From the NCBI GenBank assembly GCA_036262515.1, contig DATAIT010000059.1, forward strand, positions 1 to 53,490: DNA of 53,490 bases, given 5' to 3'. Both the position numbers and the translations under genes were made by a program. This document shows, piece by piece, positions 9,778-19,943 of this stretch. The notes under the pieces were generated by a model. It worked only from the letters and a program-made list of their open reading frames with translations. It was not told the origin of the DNA and did no database searches. This stretch comes from Acidimicrobiales bacterium (GTDB lineage Bacteria; Actinomycetota; Acidimicrobiia; Acidimicrobiales; GCA-2861595). Each line of letters opens with the position of its first letter. Position 1 is the stretch's first letter.

Positions 9778-11595
9778 CTAGTTGGTCGCCGCGTGCCGGA
9801 TCCGGCGCAGCACCGCCGCAGCACCCAGGAGGCCGAGGCCGGCGAGGGCCAGGGCGGGACCGTTGGATCCGGTGCGGGGCAGCTGCTCCACGCCGGTGGC
9901 GGGAAGCTCGCGACCGCCGGAGACGCTGGGCACGGTGACCGTGGTCTCACCGCTGATCGGGACCGTGATCCTGGCCCCGCCCTGCGCCGAGCCGGTGGCA
10001 CACGTGCCGGTGGCGGTGGCGTTGTCGGTGAACTGACCGGCGGCCGACTTGGGATCGACCTTGATGCTGATGGTCACCGATTTGCTCTGTTTCGGCCCGA
10101 TCGGCCCGATGTCGTTGAACGTCACCTGGTTGGTGCTGGTGGCGCTGGCCTGCGGGTTGGTGCCCGTGACCGACCACTTCACGCCGTTGCCGCCGGTGAT
10201 GTTGTCGACGACCTTGACGTTGGTGAGGTCGCAGTCTGCGAACGGGTTGGTGACGGTGATGTTGTAGGTGAACGAGTCACCGGCGTTGACCGTCTGCTTG
10301 TCGGCCGTCTTGGAGACCGGCACGTTGCACTTGACGCCGCCGGCGGGCACCTGGGCCCTCGACTCCATGTGGCCGATGCGCAGGTCGAGGGCGTCGATGC
10401 CCGCGAGTGCGCCGGCGGGCAGCAGCTGGATGCGGACGGCGTCGACGGCAGCCGAGGCAACCGTTCCGTCGCCACCCTGGGTCGGCTGCGTGGTGGAGTC
10501 CCCGCCGATGGCCCGGGGATCCTCACCGATGACGATCGAGGCGACACCCGGGATCTCGATGGGGAGGCCCTGGGCGCCCAGCAGGTCCTGCAGGGTGAGC
10601 AGGTTGTTGACCAGACCGCCCTGGATGAGGCTGAGGACCGGCGTGGACGGCGTGACGGTGCCGGGGCCGTAGGTGACGTACGCCTGGCCCGGGATACCGG
10701 TGGCCACCGAGCGCAGCACCCATTCGCCCAGCAGCTCGATGGTGAGCGGCGTGGCCGTGTTCTTCAGCAGGGTGATGGGGGCGATGGTCATGCGGGTCTC
10801 GCTCATCAGCCCGAAGTTGTCGCCGATCTTGTTGCCGGCGGCGTCGGTCTGGGGCACCAGCTTGGTGACCGACCGCGTCTGCGACACACGCCGCTCGGGC
10901 GTGGGTGCGTCCGTGGCGGCGACCGGGCCGGTGAAGGGGTCGTTGCCGGCGCTCGGGGCGCCCAGATTGAGCAGCTGTGCATCGGCTGCGTAGCCGAGGC
11001 CCGTGCTCAGGTCCTCACCCACCACGCAGGTGCTGTCGCCGTTCCACCGGGCCTGCGCCTGGCCGCGCAGCAGGGAGGCGTAGGCGGCGGGGTCGATCTT
11101 GACCGGCCCGACCTCCTTGGTGATCAGGTCGGTGCTCGGCGGCGCCGAGGCCAGTGCCCGCTGGGCGAGCAGGATCTGGTTGGCGTTGACGTCGGTGGAC
11201 ACCGTGGTGCCGACGCCGATCTCGAGGCCGGACCCGCGCCCGAAGCTGCGGTTGCCCTGGAGGCTCGGATCGAGCGTCGTGTTGGGCAGTGCCGGCTGCA
11301 CGACCTGCTCCATCTCGTTGACGATGGTGCCGGCCGCCGCGCCCGGGCCCTGGGTGACCCCGCCGGTCCCCTTGGACGCCACGGAGGCGCCCGAATAGGC
11401 CACCTCGGTGTCGACGATGCGGGTGGCGCCCACGGTCAACGCGTCTGCGTGGACCACGGTCCCGGTGCTGTACCCCTTGTAATCGGCCTGCGCCGCCGGG
11501 ACCTGGGCCCCGACGGGTGCAGCGCCTCCGGCGAACGTTGCGGTCGTGATCCCGACCAACAACATGCTCGCTACGATGGACAACCTTCGCTTCAT
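9778..11595 (-). CDS. Sortase-anchored surface protein with DUF11-like domain
   Basis: About 605 residues. The signal peptide begins MKRRLSIVASMLLVGITTAT. A central region rich in Gly, Ser, Thr and Val has no family I can name. A DUF11-type beta domain follows (VSKTADKQTVNAGDSFTYNI then TVTNPF, with TNVKVVDNITGG). The C-terminus is a cell-wall sorting signal with two consecutive motifs, LPATG (564) and LPRTG (572), a hydrophobic helix and RRIRH. It is exported and probably attached to peptidoglycan by a class E- or A-like sortase; no sortase gene is in view. ATG 11595 is chosen because it begins the signal peptide and follows GGGAAGAGAG; the frame is open upstream. Confidence 0.8.
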   Translation of the reverse strand: MKRRLSIVASMLLVGITTATFAGGAAPVGAQVPAAQADYKGYSTGTVVHADALTVGATRIVDTEVAYSGASVASKGTGGVTQGPGAAAGTIVNEMEQVVQPALPNTTLDPSLQGNRSFGRGSGLEIGVGTTVSTDVNANQILLAQRALASAPPSTDLITKEVGPVKIDPAAYASLLRGQAQARWNGDSTCVVGEDLSTGLGYAADAQLLNLGAPSAGNDPFTGPVAATDAPTPERRVSQTRSVTKLVPQTDAAGNKIGDNFGLMSETRMTIAPITLLKNTATPLTIELLGEWVLRSVATGIPGQAYVTYGPGTVTPSTPVLSLIQGGLVNNLLTLQDLLGAQGLPIEIPGVASIVIGEDPRAIGGDSTTQPTQGGDGTVASAAVDAVRIQLLPAGALAGIDALDLRIGHMESRAQVPAGGVKCNVPVSKTADKQTVNAGDSFTYNITVTNPFADCDLTNVKVVDNITGGNGVKWSVTGTNPQASATSTNQVTFNDIGPIGPKQSKSVTISIKVDPKSAAGQFTDNATATGTCATGSAQGGARITVPISGETTVTVPSVSGGRELPATGVEQLPRTGSNGPALALAGLGLLGAAAVLRRIRHAATN

Positions 11596-11700
11596 TGGGT
11601 TCTCTCTTCCCTTCGCCGAAGACAGCCGACATGCCCGGCGCTGCCGGCTCCCACGCCTTCGCAGGAGAGACGGTACCCACTGCGCCTGATGACGGTGAAC
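11596..11700 (-). other. Structured 5' leader candidate of the surface-protein gene
   Basis: On the minus strand the bases before the surface-protein start can form a perfect CCGGC-AGC-GCCGG hairpin and pairing between TCTCC and GGGAG arms, with TGCGAAGGCGT between them. I could not match it to a known riboswitch; the GCAAA-type core of c-di-GMP-I is absent. The remaining spacer to clpB (11701-11861) shows no gene. Confidence 0.3.
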
Positions 11701-11861
11701 GCCCAGATTTCTTCTGACCTTCTCGCGTTGCGATCCGCGCAGACCGATGCCGCTTGCCCCACGCGCCGTCATCCTGTCACAAGTCCGCTCTGAACACACG
11801 TTTTCTCGACGAGGGGGCGACCGGTCCGGAAATGCGGGAATGCTGGAAGCAAGCCGACGTT

Positions 11862-11882
11862 CTTGATACTGTCGTATACAAC
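11862..11882 (+). promoter_or_regulatory. HAIR-like HspR operator upstream of clpB
   Basis: CTTGATA, 7 bases (11869-11875), then ATACAAC aligns base for base in register with the dnaK site: TTGAyA-N7-A--CAACTT in both. TTGATA (11863-11868) is a good -35. TATCTC near 11888 is a candidate -10 with a 19-base spacer, the same distance as at dnaK. The arms match less well than at dnaK (TTG/CAA only). Shared HspR control is inferred. Confidence 0.55.
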
Positions 11883-11910
11883 TTTCCTATCTCACTGAGT
11901 AGAGGGACTC

Positions 11911-14397
11911 ATGGCGCTCGATCCGAACCGCTGGACCCGCAAGACCACCGAAGCTGTCAACGCCGCCGTCGAGCTGGCGCGCTCGGCGAACAACCCCGAG
12001 GCGACGCCGGACCACCTGCTTGCCGCCCTGCTGGCCCAGACCGACGGTGTGGTCCTGCCGCTGCTCGAGCGGGCCGGCATGGTGCCGCTCGTCGTGCGCA
12101 ACAGCGTCGACGAGGCGCTGGCCCGGCTCCCGAAGGCCTACGGCACCGAGACGACCGCGGGGAGGGCGCTCCAGCAGGTCATCGAGGCGGCGGACGCGGT
12201 CCGGGGCGACCTGCACGACGAGTACCTCTCCACCGAGCACCTCCTCCTCGTGCTGGCCGAGCGGCTCGGCACCAGCAGGGAGCGGCTGCTCGAGGCGCTG
12301 CGTGAGGTACGGGGCAGCCACCGCGTCACGAGCCAGGACCCCGAGTCCCAGTACCAGGCGCTGGAGAAGTACGGACGGGACCTCACCGCCGAGGTGCGCC
12401 GGGGCCGCCTCGACCCCGTGATCGGGCGTGACGAGGAGATCCGTCGCGTCATCCAGGTGCTGTCCCGGCGCACGAAGAACAATCCCGTCGTCATCGGCGA
12501 ACCGGGCGTGGGCAAGACGGCCATCGTCGAGGGCCTGGCCCGCCGCATCGTCGAGGGCGACGTCCCCGAGAGCCTCAAGAACCGCCGCGTGATCGCCCTC
12601 GACCTCGGGTCGCTCGTGGCCGGAGCCAAGTACCGGGGAGAGTTCGAGGAGCGGTTCAAGGCCGTCCTCAAGGAGATCGTCGACGCCGGCGGCGAGGTCA
12701 TCACCTTCGTCGACGAGCTCCACACGATCGTGGGCGCAGGAGCGGCCGAGGGCGCCATGGACGCCGGCAACATGATCAAGCCCATGCTGGCCCGCGGCGA
12801 GCTGCGCATGATCGGGGCCACGACGCTCGATGAGTACCGCAAGCACATCGAGAAGGACGCCGCCCTCGAGCGCCGGTTCCAACCGGTGTTCGTCGGCCCG
12901 CCCAGCGCCGAGGACACGGTCGCCATCCTCCGCGGCCTGAAGGAGCGCTACGAGGTCCATCACGGCGTGCGCATCCAGGACGCGGCGCTGGTGGCGGCGG
13001 CCGTCCTGTCCGACCGGTACGTCACCGGGCGCTTCCTGCCCGACAAGGCCATCGACCTCATCGACGAGGCAGCCAGCAAGCTGCGCATCGAGATCGACTC
13101 CGTCCCCATCGAGATCGACGTGGTGGAGCGACGCATGCGCCAGCTCGAGATAGAGCGCGTGGCCCTCGAGAGCGAGACCGATGCCGCATCGTCGGAGCGC
13201 CTGGCCAAGCTCGACGAGGAGCTGGCCAACCTGCGCGAGCGGGCCGACGGCATGCGGGCCCACTGGCAGGCCGAGAAGGACGCCATCGCCGCCATCCGGA
13301 CGCTCAAGGAAGAGCTGGAGGCGCAGCGCACCCTGGTCGAGCGCTTCGAGCGCGAGGGGGACCTGACCCGGGCGGCCGAGGTCCGCTTCGGGCAGCTCCC
13401 CGAGCTGGAGCGCCGGGTCGAGGAAGCCAGTGCCCGGCTGGCCGAGCTTCAGGCCACGAAGAAGATGCTGAAGGAGGAGGTCGACGCCGAGGACGTGGCC
13501 GAGGTCGTGGCCAAGTGGACGGGGGTGCCCGTGTCGCGTCTGCTCGAGGGCGAGCTGGCCAAGCTCGTCCGCATGGAGGCCGTCCTCCACGAGCGCGTCG
13601 TCGGCCAGCAGGAGGCCGTCGCCGCCGTGGCCAACGCCATCCGCCGGTCCCGCTCGGGCCTGTCCGACCCGAACCGGCCCATCGGCTCGTTCCTCTTCCT
13701 CGGCCCCACGGGCGTCGGCAAGACGGAGCTGGCCCGGTCCCTGGCCGACTTCCTCTTCGACGACGAGAAGGCGCTGGTCCGCATCGACATGGGGGAGTAC
13801 CAGGAGAAGCACACCGTCGCCCGTCTCATCGGGGCGCCGCCCGGATACGTGGGCTACGACGAGGGTGGCCAGCTCACCGAAGCGCTCCGGCGCCGTCCCT
13901 ACGCCGTGGTCCTCCTCGACGAGATCGAGAAGGCCCACCCCGACGTCTTCAACGTCCTGCTCCAGGTGCTCGACGACGGCCGCCTCACCGACGGCCAGGG
14001 CCGCACGGTGGACTTCACCAACGCCGTGGTGATCATGACGTCGAACCTGCCAGGCGACCCCAGGGCCTTCTTCAAGCCCGAGTTCGTCAACCGCATCGAC
14101 GAGATCGTGCGCTTCCGGGAGCTGACCGAGGACGACCTGGTCGAGATCGTCGACATCCAGCTGCAGGCCCTGCAGGCCCGGCTCGCCGGCCGGCGCCTCA
14201 CGCTGGAGGTCAGCGACGACGCCCGGGCGTGGCTGGCCCGCCACGGCTACGACCCCGCCTACGGCGCCCGGCCGCTGCGCCGGTTCATCCAGCGCCACAT
14301 CGGCGACCGCCTGGCCCTCGCCCTGCTCGAGGGCCGCTACGAGGACGGCGCCACGGTGAAGGTCGACGTGGGGGGCGACGACCTGGCCCTCCTGTAG
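11911..14397 (+). CDS. clpB: ATP-dependent disaggregase ClpB
   Basis: An 828-residue Hsp100 protein. It has an N-terminal Clp-N double repeat (about 1-145) and a first AAA+ module with Walker [14 protein letters not shown] and Walker [10 protein letters not shown]. The middle region is a long coiled coil (roughly 395-520, [19 protein letters not shown] and onwards), which distinguishes ClpB from ClpC/ClpA. The second AAA+ module has [33 protein letters not shown] and the sensor [12 protein letters not shown]. With DnaK/DnaJ/GrpE it resolubilises aggregates. ATG 11911 follows AGAGGGA. It is slightly shorter than the usual 860 residues. Confidence 0.95.
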   Translation: MALDPNRWTRKTTEAVNAAVELARSANNPEATPDHLLAALLAQTDGVVLPLLERAGMVPLVVRNSVDEALARLPKAYGTETTAGRALQQVIEAADAVRGDLHDEYLSTEHLLLVLAERLGTSRERLLEALREVRGSHRVTSQDPESQYQALEKYGRDLTAEVRRGRLDPVIGRDEEIRRVIQVLSRRTKNNPVVIGEPGVGKTAIVEGLARRIVEGDVPESLKNRRVIALDLGSLVAGAKYRGEFEERFKAVLKEIVDAGGEVITFVDELHTIVGAGAAEGAMDAGNMIKPMLARGELRMIGATTLDEYRKHIEKDAALERRFQPVFVGPPSAEDTVAILRGLKERYEVHHGVRIQDAALVAAAVLSDRYVTGRFLPDKAIDLIDEAASKLRIEIDSVPIEIDVVERRMRQLEIERVALESETDAASSERLAKLDEELANLRERADGMRAHWQAEKDAIAAIRTLKEELEAQRTLVERFEREGDLTRAAEVRFGQLPELERRVEEASARLAELQATKKMLKEEVDAEDVAEVVAKWTGVPVSRLLEGELAKLVRMEAVLHERVVGQQEAVAAVANAIRRSRSGLSDPNRPIGSFLFLGPTGVGKTELARSLADFLFDDEKALVRIDMGEYQEKHTVARLIGAPPGYVGYDEGGQLTEALRRRPYAVVLLDEIEKAHPDVFNVLLQVLDDGRLTDGQGRTVDFTNAVVIMTSNLPGDPRAFFKPEFVNRIDEIVRFRELTEDDLVEIVDIQLQALQARLAGRRLTLEVSDDARAWLARHGYDPAYGARPLRRFIQRHIGDRLALALLEGRYEDGATVKVDVGGDDLALL

Positions 14398-14434
14398 GGC
14401 CGTCGGCACCGCTCAGGAGGACGGGGCGGTCAAC

Positions 14435-14440
14435 TATGAT
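14435..14440 (+). promoter_or_regulatory. Candidate -10 box upstream of purA
   Basis: TATGAT lies 38 bases before the purA start, in the 81-base gap after clpB. No convincing -35 hexamer is visible 16-18 bases upstream, so this is a weak promoter call. A purine-cluster promoter is expected about here. Confidence 0.35.
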
Positions 14441-14478
14441 CCGTCGGACCGCCAGCAATCTCGTCCGAGGAGACGCGC

Positions 14479-15771
14479 GTGCCCGCGACAGTGGTGGTCG
14501 GCACCCAGTGGGGTGACGAGGGGAAGGGAAAGCTCACCGACCTCCTCTCGAGGGAGATGAGCGTCGTCGTCCGCTACCAGGGCGGTCACAACGCCGGCCA
14601 CACCATCGTCGTGGGCGAGGAGACGTTCGCGCTCCAGCTCATCCCGAGCGGGGTGCTCTACCCACACATCACGCCGGTGATCGGCAATGGCGTCGTGGTC
14701 GACCCGGCCGTCATGCTGGCCGAGATCGACAAGCTGGAAGCCCGCGGCATCGACTGCACCCGGCTGCGGGTGAGCGGCAACGCCCACATGATCATGCCGT
14801 ACCACCAGGAGTTGGACCGGGTTACGGAGCGTCGCCTCGGCAAGAACCGGCTCGGCACGACGAAGTCCGGCATCGGGCCCGCCTACGCCGACAAGGCCGC
14901 CCGCGTCGGCCTGCGCATCCAGGACCTCCTCGACCCGAAGATCTTTCGCGAGAAGCTCGACGTGGTGCTGAAGGAGAAGAACGCCATCCTCGCCAAGGTG
15001 TACAACCGGCTCCCGCTGTCGGCCGACGAGATCGCCGACACCTACCTGGGCCAGTACGCCGCCAGGGTCACCCCGCTGGTCGCCGACACCGTCGGGCTCG
15101 TCCACGAGGCGCTCGACGAGGGCCGCCACGTCCTGTTCGAGGGGGCGCAGGCGACCTTCCTCGACCTGGACCACGGCACGTATCCGTTCGTCACGTCCTC
15201 CAACCCCGTCGCCGGCGGTGCCTGCACAGGCGCCGGCGTGGGGCCCATGCGCATCGAGAGCGTCATCGGCATCGCCAAGGCCTACGTGACCCGGGTGGGG
15301 TCGGGCCCGTTCCCCACCGAGCTCGACGGGCCGGTGGCCGACGACCTGATCGAGCGCGGCCACGAGTACGGCACCGTCACCGGCCGCCGCCGGCGGGTGG
15401 GCTGGTTCGACGTCGTGATGATGCGACACGCCGTGCGCCTCAACTCGCTCACCGAGCTGGCCATCACCAAGCTCGACATGCTCGACACGCTCGACACGCT
15501 GCAGGTGTGCGTGGCCTACGAGGTCGAGGGACGGCAATTCGAGACGCTGCCGTACCACCAGTCGGCGCTGCACAAGGCCGTTCCCGTGTACGAGGAGCTC
15601 CCGGGGTGGAAAACGGACCTGTCCGGGGTGACCGAGGTGGCCGACCTGCCGCCCGCCGCCCGCCGCTTCGTCGAGTTCCTGTCGGACCGGGCCGGCGTCC
15701 CGATCCGCCTCGTCGGCGTCGGCCCGGGCCGCGATCAGTTCGTCCGCATGCCCGCGGGTGCGGCGGCGTGA
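14479..15771 (+). CDS. purA: Adenylosuccinate synthetase
   Basis: The 430-residue enzyme condenses IMP with aspartate using GTP, the first step from IMP to AMP. It has the signature [19 protein letters not shown] (P-loop-like, catalytic Asp 13), [10 protein letters not shown] with the catalytic His, [40 protein letters not shown] and the GTP-binding [12 protein letters not shown] 14479 follows GAGGAGA. First gene of a colinear purine cluster; its stop overlaps purD by GTGA. Confidence 0.97.
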   Translation: MPATVVVGTQWGDEGKGKLTDLLSREMSVVVRYQGGHNAGHTIVVGEETFALQLIPSGVLYPHITPVIGNGVVVDPAVMLAEIDKLEARGIDCTRLRVSGNAHMIMPYHQELDRVTERRLGKNRLGTTKSGIGPAYADKAARVGLRIQDLLDPKIFREKLDVVLKEKNAILAKVYNRLPLSADEIADTYLGQYAARVTPLVADTVGLVHEALDEGRHVLFEGAQATFLDLDHGTYPFVTSSNPVAGGACTGAGVGPMRIESVIGIAKAYVTRVGSGPFPTELDGPVADDLIERGHEYGTVTGRRRRVGWFDVVMMRHAVRLNSLTELAITKLDMLDTLDTLQVCVAYEVEGRQFETLPYHQSALHKAVPVYEELPGWKTDLSGVTEVADLPPAARRFVEFLSDRAGVPIRLVGVGPGRDQFVRMPAGAAA

Positions 15772-16931
15772 GGGTCGCCGTAGTAGGGCGGGGCGGGCGC
15801 GAGCACGCCCTACGTCACGTGCTGGGGCGCACGGCGCAGATCGTGTCGCCGGACGACGACGCCGACCTCTACGTCATCGGGCCGGAGCAGCCGCTGGTCG
15901 ACGGCGAGGCCGACCGGCTGCGGGCCGCCGGCAAGCTGGTGTTCGGCCCGGGCGCCGACGGTGCCCGCCTGGAGGGCTCGAAGGCGTACATGAAGCAGGT
16001 GCTGGTCGACGCCGGCGTTCCCACCGCCCGCCACTGCGTGTTCCGCGACGTCGAGCCGGCCGTGCAGTTCCTGAAGTCGCTGCCCGGGCTGTACGTGGTG
16101 AAGACCGACGGGCTGGCCGCCGGCAAGGGCGTGTTCGTCACCGAGTCGCTCGACGAGGCGGTGGACGACGTCCGCGAGAAGCTCTCCGGGTCGTCGTTCG
16201 GCGACGCCGGGCGCACCGTCGTCATCGAAGAAGGGCTCACCGGACCGGAGCTGTCGCTGCTGGCCGTGGTCGACGGCGTGCGGGCCGCCCCCCTGGCGCC
16301 GGCCCGTGATTTCAAGCGGGTGGGCGACGGTGACACCGGCCCCAACACCGGCGGGATGGGTGCCTTCTCGCCGGTGCCCGACGCCGGGCCCGACGTGGTC
16401 GCCGAGGTGATGGCGAAGGCGGTGGAGCCCACCGTCGCCGCCCTCCGGGCCGGCGGCATCGACTACCGCGGCGTCCTGTACACCGGGCTGATGCTCACCC
16501 CGGCCGGTCCCAAGGTCGTCGAGTACAACGTGCGCTTCGGCGATCCGGAGGCCCAGGTCGTGCTGCCCCGTTTCAGCGGCGACCTGGCCGCCTTTCTCGC
16601 CGAGGCGGCGGCCGGCGATCTGCGCACGGAGCCTGCGTTCGTCGACGACGCGTGCGTGACGGTGGTGCTGGCCGCTCCGGGCTATCCGTCGGCACCCGCG
16701 CTGGGCGGGGTCGTCATCGGCATCGAGGACGCGGAGGCGCTCGACGGCGTCATCGTGTTCCGGGCCGGCGTCGCCGCCGACGGCGACGGCCGCACGGTGA
16801 CCGCCGGCGGTCGCGTGCTCGACGTCACGGCCCTCGCCCCCACCGTCGCCGAGGCCCGCGCCCGGGCCTACGAGGCGGCCGCCCTCGTCACGTTCCCGGG
16901 CGCCCACTACAGGAAGGACATCGCCGCATGA
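15768..16931 (+). CDS. purD: Phosphoribosylamine-glycine ligase with shortened N-domain
   Basis: It joins glycine to phosphoribosylamine with ATP. At 387 residues it is shorter than the usual ~420-430. The ATP-grasp core is intact: [66 protein letters not shown]. In the N-domain [13 protein letters not shown] (7-19) runs straight into [12 protein letters not shown] (35-46). About 33 residues present in the E. coli protein, including the PGNAGT loop, are missing, with no sign of a frameshift. GTG 15768 overlaps the purA stop. Activity seems likely given the intact operon, but this is untested. Confidence 0.93.
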   Translation: MRVAVVGRGGREHALRHVLGRTAQIVSPDDDADLYVIGPEQPLVDGEADRLRAAGKLVFGPGADGARLEGSKAYMKQVLVDAGVPTARHCVFRDVEPAVQFLKSLPGLYVVKTDGLAAGKGVFVTESLDEAVDDVREKLSGSSFGDAGRTVVIEEGLTGPELSLLAVVDGVRAAPLAPARDFKRVGDGDTGPNTGGMGAFSPVPDAGPDVVAEVMAKAVEPTVAALRAGGIDYRGVLYTGLMLTPAGPKVVEYNVRFGDPEAQVVLPRFSGDLAAFLAEAAAGDLRTEPAFVDDACVTVVLAAPGYPSAPALGGVVIGIEDAEALDGVIVFRAGVAADGDGRTVTAGGRVLDVTALAPTVAEARARAYEAAALVTFPGAHYRKDIAA

Positions 16932-17374
16932 AGGTCGCCGTCCTGATGGGGTCGCCCAACGATCGCGAAAAGATGGCGGGAGCGGCCACCATGCTCGGCC
17001 GCTTCGGCATCGAGGTCGACGAACGGGTGCTGTCGGCCCACCGCAACCCGGCCGACGTCGCCGCCTTCGCATCATCGGCGCGCGAAGCCGGCTTCGGCGT
17101 CGTCATCTGCGGGGCGGGCATGGCGGCCCATTTGGCCGGCGTGGTCGCCGCCCACACCACCCTCCCGGTCATCGGCGTCCCCCTCTCCGGCGGCGCCCTG
17201 AACGGCGTCGACGCCCTGTACGCCACCGTCCAGATGCCCCGGGGCATCCCGGTGGCCACTGTCGCCGTCGACGGGTCGGCCAACGCCGGCATCCTGGCGG
17301 CCGAGATCCTCGCCGTGGCCGACGAGTCCGTCGCCGCCCAGCTGGCCCAGTTCCGCGCCGGCGGCGCCCGATGA
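16928..17374 (+). CDS. purE: N5-carboxyaminoimidazole ribonucleotide mutase
   Basis: A 148-residue class I PurE that converts N5-CAIR to CAIR. It has the motif [12 protein letters not shown] for phosphate binding, LSAHRNP with the catalytic His, and [19 protein letters not shown] and [20 protein letters not shown]. The start overlaps the purD stop by ATGA. Class I enzymes need PurK to make N5-CAIR from AIR, and no purK is in this cluster, so it should lie elsewhere. Confidence 0.95.
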   Translation: MKVAVLMGSPNDREKMAGAATMLGRFGIEVDERVLSAHRNPADVAAFASSAREAGFGVVICGAGMAAHLAGVVAAHTTLPVIGVPLSGGALNGVDALYATVQMPRGIPVATVAVDGSANAGILAAEILAVADESVAAQLAQFRAGGAR

Positions 17375-17402
17375 CCCGCTTCCGGCGGACCGGGGGGAGG
17401 CG

Positions 17403-18707
17403 GTGATTCCCCGGTACTCCATGGCGGAGATGGAGGCGCTGTGGACGGACGAGGCACGGCTGGCCATGTGGTTGGAGGTCGAGGTGCTGGCCGTCGAGGC
17501 GTGGGCCCGACTCGGCGTCGTGCCCGCCCGGGACGCGCGCGCGGTGCGGGAACGGGCGCCAGTGGTGACGGCGGACACGGTGCGGGCGGTGGCGGAGCGG
17601 GAGGCCGTCACCGACCACGACCTGGCCGCCTTCGTCGACGTGGTCCAGGAAGCGATCGGGTCGCCCGAGGGGAACTGGGTCCACTACGGGCTCACGTCGT
17701 CCGATGTCGTCGACACCGCTCTGGGCGCCACCCTCGCCAAGGCGGGCGAGCTGCTTGTGGATGCGTCGAGCGGCCTGGTCGCCGCCCTCAAGCGCCGCGC
17801 CCTGGAGTTCCGGGACACGCCCATGGCCGGCCGCACGCACGGCATCCACGCCGAGCCGACCACGTTCGGCTCCAAGCTCGCGCTGTGGTGCCTGCACGCC
17901 GATCGCGACCGCGCCCGGCTCCGCTCCGCCCGGGACGCCGTGGCGGTGGGCAAGCTGTCCGGGGCCGTCGGCACGTACTCCAACGTCGACCCGTCGGTGG
18001 AGGACTACGTCTGCGGCCGCCTGGGCCTGCGGGCGGTCCCCTCCACCCAGGTCGTCGCCCGCGACCGCCACGCCGAGTTCCTGTGGGCGTGCGCGTCGGC
18101 GGGCGCCGGCGTGGAGCTCATGGCCACGGAGATCCGCCATCTCCAGCGCACCGAGGTCGGCGAGGCGTTCGAGCCGTTCGGCGCCGGCCAGAAGGGCTCG
18201 TCGGCCATGCCCCACAAGCGCAACCCCATCACCACCGAGAGGCTGTCGGGCCTGGCGAGGGTGCTGCGCGGCTACCTCGGAGCCGGCCTGGAGAACGTGG
18301 CGCTGTGGCACGAGCGGGACATCTCCCACTCGTCGGTGGAGCGGGTGATCCTGCCCGACGCCAGCCTGGTGGCCTACTACGCGCTGCGACGCATGACGCG
18401 CGTGATCGACGGGCTGGAGGTCGACGACGCCCGCATGCGCGAGAACCTCGACCGCTCCCATGGTCTCGTGTTCAGCCAGCCGGTCCTCCTGGCCCTCGTC
18501 GCCTCCGGTGTGGCACGCGACGCGGCCTACCGGCTCGTCCAGCGCAACGCCATGGCGGCGTGGGAGCAGGGCAAGAGCTTCCGCACCCTGCTCGAGGGCG
18601 ACCCCGACGTCACCCTCGGTGCCGACGCGCTGGACGAGGCCTTCGACCTGACCCGTGCCGTGCGCCACGCCGGCAGGGTGTTCGACCATCTGGAGGGGAT
18701 CTCATGA
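17403..18707 (+). CDS. purB: Adenylosuccinate lyase
   Basis: A 434-residue fumarase/aspartase-superfamily lyase acting twice: on SAICAR (yielding AICAR) and on adenylosuccinate (yielding AMP). It has HYGLTSSDVVDTAL, GRTHGIHAEPTTFG with the catalytic His, and the signature GSSAMPHKRNPI with the flexible Ser loop. The N-terminus IPRYSMAEMEALW is typical. GTG 17403 follows GGGGGGAGGC. The stop overlaps purC by ATGA. Confidence 0.96.
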   Translation: MIPRYSMAEMEALWTDEARLAMWLEVEVLAVEAWARLGVVPARDARAVRERAPVVTADTVRAVAEREAVTDHDLAAFVDVVQEAIGSPEGNWVHYGLTSSDVVDTALGATLAKAGELLVDASSGLVAALKRRALEFRDTPMAGRTHGIHAEPTTFGSKLALWCLHADRDRARLRSARDAVAVGKLSGAVGTYSNVDPSVEDYVCGRLGLRAVPSTQVVARDRHAEFLWACASAGAGVELMATEIRHLQRTEVGEAFEPFGAGQKGSSAMPHKRNPITTERLSGLARVLRGYLGAGLENVALWHERDISHSSVERVILPDASLVAYYALRRMTRVIDGLEVDDARMRENLDRSHGLVFSQPVLLALVASGVARDAAYRLVQRNAMAAWEQGKSFRTLLEGDPDVTLGADALDEAFDLTRAVRHAGRVFDHLEGIS

Positions 18708-19594
18708 GCGCCGTGACGCTTCCGCACATCTATTCGGGCAAGGTCCGGGACATCTACGACGCAGGCGACGACCGCCTGCTGTTCGTCGCATCCGACCGCG
18801 TGTCGGCCTTCGACGTGGTGATGGCGGAGCCGGTACCCGACAAGGGCCGGGTGCTCACCGCCATGACGCTGTTCTGGCTGGACCAGCTGGCCGACATCGC
18901 GCCCAGCCACCTGGTGTCGGCCGATCCGGCGGACTTCCCTGCCGGCGCGGGCGAGATCGCCGACGGGGCCGGACGCTCGATGCTGGTGCGCCGGGCCGAC
19001 ATGCTGAGGATCGAATGCATCGTGCGGGGCTACCTGTCGGGCTCGGCGTGGAAGGAGTACAAGGCCACGGGCACGATGCACGGGTCGCCCCTTCCGAGCG
19101 GGCTGTCGGAGTCGGACCGGCTCCCCGAGCCGGTGTTCACCCCGTCCACCAAGGCCGACACCGGCCACGACGAGAACATCAGCTTCGAGGAGGCATGCAA
19201 GATCGTGGGCGACGACGTGGCCGAACGGGCCCGCCGCATCAGCCTCGACGCCTACTCCCGTGCGGCGGCGTGGACGGCCGAGCGGGGGATCCTGCTGGCC
19301 GACACCAAGTTCGAGCTTGGCTTCATCGACGGGGAGCTGGCCCTGTGCGACGAGGTGCTCACTCCGGACTCGTCCCGGTTCTGGGCGGCCGCCGACTGGC
19401 GCCCGGGCTCCACCCCGCCGTCGCTCGACAAGCAGCCACTGCGCGACTGGCTCGACGCATCCGGCTGGGACAAGACACCACCGCCGCCGCCGTTGCCCCC
19501 AGAGGTGGTCGCTGCCATGCGTGACCGCTACATCCACGCCTACGACCGCATCACCGAGCGGAAGTTCGCCGACATCACCGGCGTGCGCACATGA
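18704..19594 (+). CDS. purC: SAICAR synthetase
   Basis: The 296-residue ATP-dependent enzyme couples CAIR to aspartate. Motifs are YSGKVRDIYDAGDDRLLFVA, SDRVSAFDVVM, RIECIVRGYLSGSAWKEY, DENISFEEACKIVG and DTKFELGFIDGELALCDEVL. The length is that of the longer actinobacterial/eukaryotic-like PurC class, with an additional C-terminal segment after DSSRFW. Translationally coupled to purB; its product is the first substrate of PurB. Confidence 0.96.
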   Translation: MSAVTLPHIYSGKVRDIYDAGDDRLLFVASDRVSAFDVVMAEPVPDKGRVLTAMTLFWLDQLADIAPSHLVSADPADFPAGAGEIADGAGRSMLVRRADMLRIECIVRGYLSGSAWKEYKATGTMHGSPLPSGLSESDRLPEPVFTPSTKADTGHDENISFEEACKIVGDDVAERARRISLDAYSRAAAWTAERGILLADTKFELGFIDGELALCDEVLTPDSSRFWAAADWRPGSTPPSLDKQPLRDWLDASGWDKTPPPPPLPPEVVAAMRDRYIHAYDRITERKFADITGVRT

Positions 19595-19685
19595 CCCCGC
19601 CCGCACCCGCGGCGCTTCCTCCGCTCGCCCCGCGTCCTGCCGACGAGTCCCACCGCGCACGTCGGCCTCCTGCGAGGATGTGGCC

Positions 19686-19943
19686 TTGAGCGCGTGGTTC
19701 GACGTCCTCGTCGAGGTTTCGCTGCGGCCCGGCATCGCCGATCCTCAGGGGTCGACGGTCGAGCGGGCGCTCCCGGCGCTCGGCTTCGACCGCGTGCAGG
19801 GCGTCCGGGTCGGCAAGGCCATCCGGTTCAGCATCGAGGCGGGTGACGAGGCGGCGGCGCGCACGCAGGTCGACGAGCTCTGCCACCGCTTCCTGGCCAA
19901 TCCGGTGATCGAGGCCACGCGCGTCGAGGTCACCGCAAGGTGA
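19686..19943 (+). CDS. purS: FGAM synthetase subunit PurS
   Basis: A small (~85-residue) scaffold subunit that joins the glutaminase PurQ to small-type PurL in formylglycinamidine synthesis. The family pattern FDVLVEVSLRPGIADPQGST, then ERALPALGFDRVQGVRVGK, is clear. The start is uncertain: TTG 19686 sits 7 bases after GAGGA and fits best; GTG 19680 is in frame but only one base from that site. Its stop overlaps the purQ start by GTGA. Confidence 0.9.
   Translation: MSAWFDVLVEVSLRPGIADPQGSTVERALPALGFDRVQGVRVGKAIRFSIEAGDEAAARTQVDELCHRFLANPVIEATRVEVTAR

Noticed and set aside
11596..11700. c-di-GMP or c-di-AMP riboswitch upstream of the surface-protein gene
   Set aside because: The conserved cores of these riboswitches were not found; only generic hairpins are visible.
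11887..14409. 840-codon open frame antisense to clpB
   Set aside because: Same effect: codon periodicity of clpB leaves the opposite strand open. No family motif is visible.
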